A model generated the notes under the pieces. That model saw nothing but the letters and a program-made list of their open reading frames with translations, was not told where the DNA came from and ran no database searches. Source: Bacteroidota bacterium (GTDB lineage: Bacteria > Bacteroidota > Bacteroidia > Bacteroidales > GCA-2748055). From it: DNA of 9,123 nucleotides. A program made the translations under genes and the position numbers. The first letter of the stretch is position 1, and each line of letters begins with the position of its first letter. Below, in pieces: positions 1 through 5,717 of the stretch. The stretch spans positions 1 to 9,123 of the forward strand of contig DAOWNM010000093.1 in the NCBI GenBank assembly GCA_030642565.1, given 5' to 3'.

Positions 1-1638
1 AAGAGAGGTATCCTTCATCACCTCAGCCAGGTTCTCCAGCTGCATCACACCCTTGAATCTCTCCAGGGTAGTATGCCCCTCCTCATCTGCAGGTTTCTGT
101 GTGATGCTGGTCAGGATCTCAGCCATTCGCCTTGTCCCTTCTCTGCAGGGGATGCATTTTCCGCAACTCTGCTTATGCAAATACTCCATGAAGTATCTTA
201 CCGTATTGACCACACAGGTCGTGTCATCCATGACAATAATTCCTCCTGAGCCCATCACCAGCCCTTTCTCCTTCAGGGTTTCATATGTCACAGGAATCTC
301 CATCAGTTCCACAGGGAGCATACACCCCGATGGTCCCCCCACATGCAGTGCTTTCAGTTCCCTGCCTTTACCAACTCCGCCGATAATCTTATTGACAATG
401 GTATCGAAGGAGGTACCCATGGGCACTTCAACCAATCCGGCCATTACTACCCGGCCCGAGATACTAAATATCTTGGTTCCCGGACAATCCCCTGTTCCTA
501 TCCCCTTAAACCATTCGGGGCCATTTCTTATGATTCCGGGCAAATTGGAGAGGGTTTCCACGTTATTGACCACTGTAGGTTGTCCCAGGTATCCTGAAGT
601 GGATGGGTAAGGTGGTTTGGAAGAAGGCATTCCCCTTCTCCCCTCCAGGCTCGCTATCAGGGCGGTTTCCTCCCCACAGACAAATGCCCCCGGCCCTTTG
701 CGCAGTGAGATTTGAAGGTTATAACCACTCTCCAGTATATTGTCTCCCAGCAGCCCCATCTCTCTTAGTTCCTTAATAGCATTGTTAATGCGTCTGATCG
801 CCTCTTTATACTCGCTATTAATGTAGATATAAGCCCTGCTGGAGCCGATGGCATAGGCTGCAATAGAGATGCCCTCCAGCAACTGAAACGGGTCTCCCTC
901 CATCAGGGTACGGTCCATAAATGCACCGGGATCACTCTCCTCGGCATTGCAGACCATAAATTTTTGATCGGAGGGCGTCCGAAATGCCGCTTTCCATTTC
1001 TCACCGGTCGGAAATCCCCCTCCCGACCGGCCCCTCAGTCCACTGTCACTCACCAGGTCACAAACCTCACTGAATGTGTAACTGCGAATGGTCTTCAGAA
1101 ATGCCCTGTATCCGCCGCCTGCAATATACTCTTCAAATGAGAAAGGATCGATGATTCCGCACGACTCCATGACGATGCGACTCTGCAAGGCGAAATATGG
1201 TATATCTTCCAGTGCCGGAACATCCTTCCAGGACTCCTGTCCCTCACGCCGAAGCTGGCCGATGACATTCTGATCAGGCACTACCTGGTGAAACAGGTCA
1301 TCCAGCAAAGAGGGGACCTTCTCAGCGGTAATCCTGCGAAAAAAAATGCGGGTACGTCCCGGCAACTGTACCGAAACCACAGGATCTTCTGAACTCAATC
1401 CAATACTTCCTGTTTCGGCCAGGTCAATTTCAATGGAACGGTCCGATACATACTGTTCAATGGCCTCCCATGTTTTCTTCGATCCTGCTACAATTCCGGA
1501 AGTGGAGCTGTTCACCATCACCAGTGGCTTTGGGATCTGAATCTTCCTGAGTATATCCGTCTCTCTTCTTTCATCAGGATTCAGCTCAGAATGGTCACAC
1601 TGTGCCAGCTTTAATAAAAACTCTTTATCTGTCTGCAT
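1..1638 (-). CDS. hydB: HydB/NuoF-like NADH-binding flavoprotein subunit of an NAD-linked [FeFe]-hydrogenase (3' end outside window)
   Basis: The reverse strand is open from ATG 1638-1636 to base 1 (546 codons, no stop). The protein belongs to the 51-kDa NADH/FMN subunit family, which takes electrons to or from NAD(H) in the cytoplasm. Visible marks are the FMN/NADH loop GLRGRSGGGFPTG (residues 200-212), CNAEESDPGAFMDR (230-243), GAFVCGEETALI (317-328) and the N3-type [4Fe-4S] motif SCGKCIPC (C492, C495, C498). The fourth cluster cysteine is expected at the first residues beyond the edge. A leading region of about 110 residues before the NuoF core fits the thioredoxin-like [2Fe-2S] domain of HydB proteins, but its ligand positions read N43, G48, S78, S82 instead of Cys. 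The start overlaps the end of the NuoE-like gene by 14 bp, implying co-transcription. AGGGAGG directly abuts the ATG, too close for a normal ribosome site. HydB rather than respiratory NuoF is inferred from the N-terminal domain and the hydrogenase-type neighbours; a C-terminal ferredoxin domain would settle it but lies off the window. Confidence 0.9.
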   Translation of the reverse strand, partial: MQTDKEFLLKLAQCDHSELNPDERRETDILRKIQIPKPLVMVNSSTSGIVAGSKKTWEAIEQYVSDRSIEIDLAETGSIGLSSEDPVVSVQLPGRTRIFFRRITAEKVPSLLDDLFHQVVPDQNVIGQLRREGQESWKDVPALEDIPYFALQSRIVMESCGIIDPFSFEEYIAGGGYRAFLKTIRSYTFSEVCDLVSDSGLRGRSGGGFPTGEKWKAAFRTPSDQKFMVCNAEESDPGAFMDRTLMEGDPFQLLEGISIAAYAIGSSRAYIYINSEYKEAIRRINNAIKELREMGLLGDNILESGYNLQISLRKGPGAFVCGEETALIASLEGRRGMPSSKPPYPSTSGYLGQPTVVNNVETLSNLPGIIRNGPEWFKGIGTGDCPGTKIFSISGRVVMAGLVEVPMGTSFDTIVNKIIGGVGKGRELKALHVGGPSGCMLPVELMEIPVTYETLKEKGLVMGSGGIIVMDDTTCVVNTVRYFMEYLHKQSCGKCIPCREGTRRMAEILTSITQKPADEEGHTTLERFKGVMQLENLAEVMKDTSL

Positions 1639-2101
1639 CCTCCCTGTATTGTTTTATGATCTCCCTGACCTCCTTCACTGAAATCCCGGAATAATAGGCA
1701 CCATTCACTGCCATTACAGGCGATTGTCCGCATGCCCCTAAACAGGACTGTACCTCCAGACTAAACAGACCATCACGGGTGGTCTCTCCATCTTTGATAT
1801 CAAGCAGTTTGGTGATTTCATTCAACAACTCCCCGGCACCACCCATGTGACATGCAGTGCCATTACAGAGTACCACGTGGTAAAAACCTCTTGGTGAGAA
1901 AGAGAACTGGTTATAGAAAGTGGCCAGGCCATAGACTTTGCTGGTGGGTAGAGAGAGATGTGCTCCAATCCTGGAAATGGCCTCCTCGGAAATATAGCCA
2001 AATTCATCCTGAAAAGCCTGAAGAAGCGGGATCAGCGCATTCCTTTTTATCTGCGGGAACCGCTGCAGAATCTCTTCTATTCGTGCTGTATCGTCAGCCA
2101 T
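1625..2101 (-). CDS. hydC: HydC/NuoE-like [2Fe-2S] thioredoxin-fold subunit
   Basis: This 158-residue protein has the full NuoE/24-kDa layout. An N-terminal helical part (about 1-65, with the family string VYGLATFYNQF at 56-66) is followed by a thioredoxin-like [2Fe-2S] domain. All four ligands are present with canonical spacing: C79 and C84 (CX4C, CNGTAC) and C120 and C124 (CX3C, CLGAC). Length is normal for the family. In NAD-linked hydrogenases and complex I this subunit forms the NADH-side electron module together with the NuoF-like flavoprotein encoded immediately downstream, whose start lies inside the last codons of this gene. The start ATG at 2101 is followed by an acidic MADDTARIEE leader typical of HydC-type proteins and sits about 50 nt below a TAnnTTTG promoter box. 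Assignment to a hydrogenase rather than respiratory complex I rests on gene order (E then F, with no NuoG/H set visible) and the divergent hydrogenase-type sensor operon. Confidence 0.92.
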   Translation of the reverse strand: MADDTARIEEILQRFPQIKRNALIPLLQAFQDEFGYISEEAISRIGAHLSLPTSKVYGLATFYNQFSFSPRGFYHVVLCNGTACHMGGAGELLNEITKLLDIKDGETTRDGLFSLEVQSCLGACGQSPVMAVNGAYYSGISVKEVREIIKQYREDADR

Positions 2102-2132
2102 AAAATTGAATCAGGATAAACTTATAACACGG

Positions 2133-2145
2133 AATTACAGTAATT
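2133..2145. promoter_or_regulatory. Palindrome AATTAC-A-GTAATT, candidate operator in the divergent promoter region
   Basis: A perfect 6+1+6 inverted repeat lies between the predicted hydC transcription start and its ATG, and also abuts the -33 region of the forward operon. Its right half (ACAGTAATT) recurs as a 9-bp direct repeat at 2191-2199, just past the forward -7 box. A dimeric regulator binding here could affect both operons. AT-rich intergenic DNA yields such repeats by chance, so confidence is low. Confidence 0.25.
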
Positions 2146-2158
2146 TTCACAGAACACC

Positions 2159-2166
2159 CAAAGATA
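2159..2166 (-). promoter_or_regulatory. Bacteroidota -7 box (TATCTTTG) for the hydC-hydB operon
   Basis: On the reverse strand TATCTTTG matches the TAnnTTTG consensus of the Bacteroidota primary sigma factor exactly. A T-rich stretch (GTTTTTC, 2186-2192) lies 19 nt upstream in the position of the -33 element, though it is not a perfect TTTG. Transcription would begin near 2153, giving a leader of about 50 nt before the hydC ATG. The match is sequence-based only. Confidence 0.5.
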
Positions 2167-2171
2167 TTGAT

Positions 2172-2179
2172 TAAGTTTG
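2172..2179 (+). promoter_or_regulatory. Bacteroidota -7 box (TAAGTTTG) for the ferredoxin-sensor-phosphatase operon
   Basis: TAAGTTTG is an exact TAnnTTTG match on the forward strand, five bases from the divergent -7 box. A TTTT run (2144-2147) lies upstream but with a long spacer (24 nt), so the -33 element is weak. The transcript would start near 2185 and carry a leader of about 80 nt before the ATG at 2266. Such a weak -33 often goes with activator dependence; that is inference. Confidence 0.4.
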
Positions 2180-2265
2180 TTATTTGAAAAACAGTAATTA
2201 ATTTGAACAGATTATAAATTACATTACATCACCTGATTTTATTAACTTTAACCAGCTAGATCGAA

Positions 2266-2520
2266 ATGACACTGTTAAAAAAGGAGATAAAAATATGCCT
2301 GGGTAGTTCCTGTTTCAGTCGCGGAAACAAAAAGACCCTCCAGGTGATCCAGAAATACCTGAAGGACCACAACCTGGAGAGCGATGTAATACTGAAAGGA
2401 AACCACTGCTTCAACAACTGCAATGCAGGTCCGGTGATAAAGATAGGAGGTAAGGTATATGAGCGGGTGACCGGTGAGAGTGTCCTTGAAATTCTTGAAA
2501 CAGAACTTGGAGAGATGTAA
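2266..2520 (+). CDS. Stand-alone thioredoxin-like [2Fe-2S] ferredoxin
   Basis: This 84-residue protein carries the [2Fe-2S] signature of the thioredoxin-like ferredoxin family, which includes the C-terminal domain of NuoE/HydC and the Aquifex/clostridial-type small ferredoxins. The ligands are C11 and C16 (CX4C, CLGSSC) and C48 and C52 (CX3C, CFNNC), followed by NAGPVIKIGGKVYERV, the usual beta-hairpin after the second cysteine pair. No signal peptide or membrane segment is seen, so it is a cytoplasmic one-electron carrier. It is first in an operon with the hydrogenase-like sensor (7-nt gap) and the SpoIIE phosphatase, so its likely partner is the sensor's Fe-S chain. The same position is occupied by such a ferredoxin in hydrogenase-linked sensor clusters of other anaerobes, as far as I recall. 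No ribosome binding site is evident, which is normal for Bacteroidota. Confidence 0.88.
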   Translation: MTLLKKEIKICLGSSCFSRGNKKTLQVIQKYLKDHNLESDVILKGNHCFNNCNAGPVIKIGGKVYERVTGESVLEILETELGEM

Positions 2521-2527
2521 ATAACTT

Positions 2528-4390
2528 ATGATGGAACCCCTCCTGAAAATCAACAGTGAAACTTGCACTGCATGTTATGCATGCGTAAGGGCCTGCCCGG
2601 TGAAAGCGATCAGGGTGCAGACCGAAAAAGTAAAACCCGAAATCATCCCCGAAAGGTGTATTGGCTGTGGAAGCTGTGTGGCCGTGTGTGGTCCGGGTGC
2701 CATCGAAGTCAGGAACTCACTGGATGACCTGAGAAAGATCCTCGGAGAGGGAAAAAAGGTGGCTGCACTGGTGGATCCCTCCATTGCAGGGGAGTTTCCC
2801 GATATCACAGACTACAGGAAATTTGTCCAGATGATTCGTACGCTGGGCTTTCAGTATATCAACGAAGTTGCATTTGGAGTGGACCTGGTAGCAAGGGCCT
2901 ACAAGGAACTTTTCGAAGAAAGTAAGGGAAAGTATTACATCATGTCCAATGATCCGGTGACTGTCTCCTTTGTTGAAAAATACAAACCCGGACTAGTGCC
3001 CAACCTGGCTCCCATCATCCCCCCGGTAGCCGCAACAGCTAAAGTGATCCGGAAGATTGCCGGCGAAGATGTGATCCTGGTTTATATCAGTCCGTTAATT
3101 GCCAGCAAAGATGAGATCAGGCGATTCGAAGGGGATAGCCACATCGACCTGGCCATCACCTTTGTGGAACTCAGGGAACTCTTCATTGAGGCCAACATTC
3201 ATGAAACGGATCTTGAATACAGTGATTTTGATGCCCCGCTGGGCTTTAAAGGCTCTTTCTTCCCTGTGGCCAACGGAATCATCCAGGCAGCCGGTATCGA
3301 GGAGGAACTACACCTTACACCTGTAATCACAGTAGAGGGTAATGGAATGATTGACGCCATCAGGGAGTTTGAGGAGGATATCGGAACCATCAAACACCAT
3401 TTCAATCTCTTTTACAAAGAGTTCCTCATGGGAAGAGGAACCAGTGCCGGGGGGAGAAGAATTTTAAGGCATAGTCAGCTTATTAAATATGTGGAAAAAC
3501 GGATAAAAACACTGGACAGAGATGCATGGGAGGCCAGCATGACTGAATTTGCATCACTGAATTTGAATCGCACATTCAGGGCAGATGACCAATCTCTTCC
3601 GGTTCCCTCCAAAAGCAAACTGAACGAAATTCTGAAAGAGATTGATCAATTGAATCCTTCAGATATAGGATGTGGCGCATGCGGATATGCAAGCTGCACC
3701 GACTTTGCCACTGCCATTGCCCAGGGCCTGGCCATTCCGGAGATGTGCAACACCTATGCATCCAGGAACAGACAGGATCATATCCAATCCCTGAAGATCA
3801 GCAATGAAAAGCTGGCACAGGCACAGGATGCACTCAAGAGATCGGAGCGGCTTGCTCAAAAAGAGAAGGAGGCTGCCAGGGAGGCTTCTGAAATAGTTCG
3901 CCGTATGCTCCATAAACTACCTTCCATGGTGGTTATCTGTGATATTAACCTGAAGATTATCCAGACCAATGCCAGCTTTATCGAGATGCTTGGTGAAGAT
4001 GCCAGGGAGATCAGCGAGGTGGTGCCCGGACTGGCAGGAGCCGATTTGAAGACTCTTCTCCCCTATAACTTCTACAATTTGTTTACCTATGTACTTTCAC
4101 AAAATGAATCCATTACCAACAGAGATATTCATCACGAAGGCAAGATGCTGAATGTAAGCGTATTTGTCATTGAAAAAGAGAAGATTGTTGGTGCGGTGAT
4201 CCGGGATATGTCAGCCCCCGAAGTGCAGAAAGAGGAGGTGGTAAAACGGCTCACCGAAGTTATTGACAAAAACCTGAGCCTGGCACAGCAGATCGGTTTT
4301 ATCCTGGGGGAAGGAACTTCAGAAGCAGAAAGGATGCTTAATTCGATTATTGAATCGTATAACCTCAGACAGGACCTGAAAGATCGATGA
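2528..4390 (+). CDS. Hydrogenase-derived PAS sensor protein, [FeFe]-hydrogenase fold without H-cluster ligands
   Basis: The order of domains in this 620-residue cytoplasmic protein is as follows. Residues 1-60 are a 2x[4Fe-4S] ferredoxin (C13, C16, C19, C23; C44, C47, C50, C54). About 75-345 is an [FeFe]-hydrogenase large-subunit core. Residues 371-410 are a four-cysteine Fe-S domain (C382, C385, C390, C407; CGACGYASC, as in Rnf/CODH-type proteins). About 411-460 is a charged coiled coil, and about 460-565 is a PAS domain starting MLHKLPSMVVICD. This matches group C (sensory) [FeFe]-hydrogenases, and the adjacent phosphatase suggests the phosphatase-linked subtype. The core keeps the flanking signatures of the three H-cluster loops: SFVEKYKPGLVPNLAP after loop 1, SPLIASKDE for PCxxKKxE, GTSAGG for GCxxGG. 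Every cluster cysteine is replaced (D142, L190, M301 or G302, T305), and residues 55-381 contain no cysteine. It is therefore probably not a hydrogenase enzyme but a redox or partner sensor. Two ATGs lie in tandem (2528, 2531); either could be the start. It overlaps the phosphatase gene by 4 bp. Confidence 0.88.
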   Translation: MMEPLLKINSETCTACYACVRACPVKAIRVQTEKVKPEIIPERCIGCGSCVAVCGPGAIEVRNSLDDLRKILGEGKKVAALVDPSIAGEFPDITDYRKFVQMIRTLGFQYINEVAFGVDLVARAYKELFEESKGKYYIMSNDPVTVSFVEKYKPGLVPNLAPIIPPVAATAKVIRKIAGEDVILVYISPLIASKDEIRRFEGDSHIDLAITFVELRELFIEANIHETDLEYSDFDAPLGFKGSFFPVANGIIQAAGIEEELHLTPVITVEGNGMIDAIREFEEDIGTIKHHFNLFYKEFLMGRGTSAGGRRILRHSQLIKYVEKRIKTLDRDAWEASMTEFASLNLNRTFRADDQSLPVPSKSKLNEILKEIDQLNPSDIGCGACGYASCTDFATAIAQGLAIPEMCNTYASRNRQDHIQSLKISNEKLAQAQDALKRSERLAQKEKEAAREASEIVRRMLHKLPSMVVICDINLKIIQTNASFIEMLGEDAREISEVVPGLAGADLKTLLPYNFYNLFTYVLSQNESITNRDIHHEGKMLNVSVFVIEKEKIVGAVIRDMSAPEVQKEEVVKRLTEVIDKNLSLAQQIGFILGEGTSEAERMLNSIIESYNLRQDLKDR

Positions 4391-5571
4391 GTGGGAAGTT
4401 TTATATCGAAGTCGCCTGCGAACAACGCAATTTTGGCAATGAGCGTATTTGTGGGGATGTGTTTCTCAGCCGGAAGGTGAAAGAGGAGAACCGCACCATC
4501 GTGGTATTGTCCGATGGTATGGGGCATGGAGTGAAAGCTAATGTCCTGGCCACACTTACAGCCACCATGGCAGTAAATTTCACTATTGAGCATAAGGCAG
4601 TTGAGCGGATTGCTGAGATCATCATGAACACCCTACCTGTATGCAGCGAACGGCAGATGAGCTATTCCACCTTTACCATTGTTGATATTGAACACGACGG
4701 ACTAATCAATATACTGGAGTTCGACAACCCGCAGACTATTGTCCTGAGAGACAACAAGCCCTTTGATCCGGGCTGGAAGAGCCTGACCCTTGAGAGTGAA
4801 AAAAATAGAGGCAAGGAGATTCTCTCCTGCCAGTTTGAACCCAGGAAAGAGGACCGGATCATCTTCTGTAGTGACGGCATTGCTCAATCCGGACTGGGGA
4901 CAGACAAGTATCCACTGGGATGGGGAAGGGAGAATATGCAGGAGTATGCTATTCAACTGGTACAGAACAGTCCCAAAATATCTGCCTCCAAACTGGCATC
5001 AAAAATGGTAAATAGGGCACATCGTAACGATGGGTACAGTTCCAAAGACGATACCAGCTGCGCCAGTATCTATTTTCGGAAACCGCGAAAGTTAATGATT
5101 ATCACCGGCCCCCCCTATGAAGAGGAGAACGACAAAGAACTGGGTGATGCAGTCAGGGCATTCAAAGGGAAAAAAGTGGTGTGCGGAGCCACCACCGCCG
5201 ATATCATTGCCCGTGAACTTGATGTGGAAATTGAAGACAGCCTGGTGTTCGAAGATCCGGAGCTGCCTCCGGTCTCTTATATGGAGGGGCTTGATCTTGT
5301 CACAGAGGGAATTCTGACCATCACAAAGGTAACCCGAATCCTTAAGGATTTTTCACCCTCTTTTACCCTGGGCAAGGGACCGGCCGACCGGATAGTGAAA
5401 CTGGTTCAACAGAGTGATGAGATCCATTTCATTATCGGAACCAGGGTGAATATTGCACACCAGGATCCAAACCTACCCATCGACCTCGAAATTAGAAGAA
5501 CCGTTGTGAAACGAATGGCCAGGATGCTGGAAGAGAAGTTTCTGAAGGAGGTCACCATCAGATATATCTAA
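4387..5571 (+). CDS. SpoIIE/PP2C-type serine phosphatase with conserved-looking C-terminal extension
   Basis: The first 230 residues or so form a PP2C/SpoIIE phosphatase domain that hydrolyses Ser/Thr phosphate using two metal ions. The metal-binding acidic residues are all present: D24 (ICGDVF), D43-G44 (VLSDGMGHG), D163-G164 (FCSDGIAQS) and D221-D222 (SSKDDTSC), so the enzyme should be active. Residues from about 235 to 394 form a second part that I cannot name, starting KLMIITGPPYEEEND and containing KKVVCGATTADIIAREL and GLDLVTEGILTITKV; its glycine-rich stretches and alternating hydrophobics look like an alpha/beta domain. The ATGA overlap with the sensor gene implies translational coupling and a shared complex or signal path: the PAS sensor probably controls phosphatase output. 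SpoIIE-type phosphatases usually act on anti-anti-sigma (STAS) proteins in partner-switching systems; no STAS or RsbW-type kinase is in the window. No hairpin terminator is visible after the stop. Confidence 0.88.
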   Translation: MSGKFYIEVACEQRNFGNERICGDVFLSRKVKEENRTIVVLSDGMGHGVKANVLATLTATMAVNFTIEHKAVERIAEIIMNTLPVCSERQMSYSTFTIVDIEHDGLINILEFDNPQTIVLRDNKPFDPGWKSLTLESEKNRGKEILSCQFEPRKEDRIIFCSDGIAQSGLGTDKYPLGWGRENMQEYAIQLVQNSPKISASKLASKMVNRAHRNDGYSSKDDTSCASIYFRKPRKLMIITGPPYEEENDKELGDAVRAFKGKKVVCGATTADIIARELDVEIEDSLVFEDPELPPVSYMEGLDLVTEGILTITKVTRILKDFSPSFTLGKGPADRIVKLVQQSDEIHFIIGTRVNIAHQDPNLPIDLEIRRTVVKRMARMLEEKFLKEVTIRYI

Positions 5572-5620
5572 AGGATTTGAAGGTTTTTTAAACAAATACC
5601 CCTGCCCGTGTGTATTATTT

Positions 5621-5638
5621 CTTGGCACGCTTATTGAA
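5621..5638 (+). promoter_or_regulatory. Sigma-54-like -24/-12 promoter upstream of lon
   Basis: CTTGGCACGCTTATTGAA matches the sigma-54 consensus yTGGCACG-N4-TTGCW at every core position except the C of the -12 GC pair (here GA). GG (5624-5625) and the -12 G (5636) have the expected spacing. Transcription would start near 5648, leaving a leader of about 70 nt before the lon ATG. No TAnnTTTG box was found in the same 146-bp gap, which makes this the best promoter candidate. The -12 deviation limits confidence. Confidence 0.45.
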
Positions 5639-5717
5639 ATGATGGTGTGGCCAGTTCCAGAACAGTGGAGCTGACAGATTGACTGCATAATGAGTTTAAA
5701 ACAGTATTGAGAAGCTG

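Noticed and set aside
53..610. Forward-strand open frames across 1-1540 (for example 185 codons from 53)
   Set aside because: They are antisense shadows of the HydB-like gene, whose reverse-strand frame is open throughout and carries clear family motifs; the forward peptides have no recognisable pattern.
1625..2101. Respiratory complex I (nuoE/nuoF) instead of hydrogenase
   Set aside because: It cannot be fully excluded, but the thioredoxin-like leader on the NuoF-like protein and the adjacent hydrogenase-type sensor operon favour HydC/HydB.
5572..5620. Terminator after the phosphatase gene (T-run at 5584-5589)
   Set aside because: The T-run has no GC-rich stem before it, so no intrinsic terminator can be supported.
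5652..5673. Stem CAGTTCC/GGAGCTG with 8-nt loop in the lon leader
   Set aside because: It has only 7 pairs with one wobble, no T-tract and no match to a known heat-shock thermometer or riboswitch.
5690..5710. Six-codon mini-ORF (ATG AGT TTA AAA CAG TAT TGA) just before lon, possible leader peptide
   Set aside because: It is too short and lacks any attenuator-like codon run or clear paired hairpins; chance occurrence is likely.
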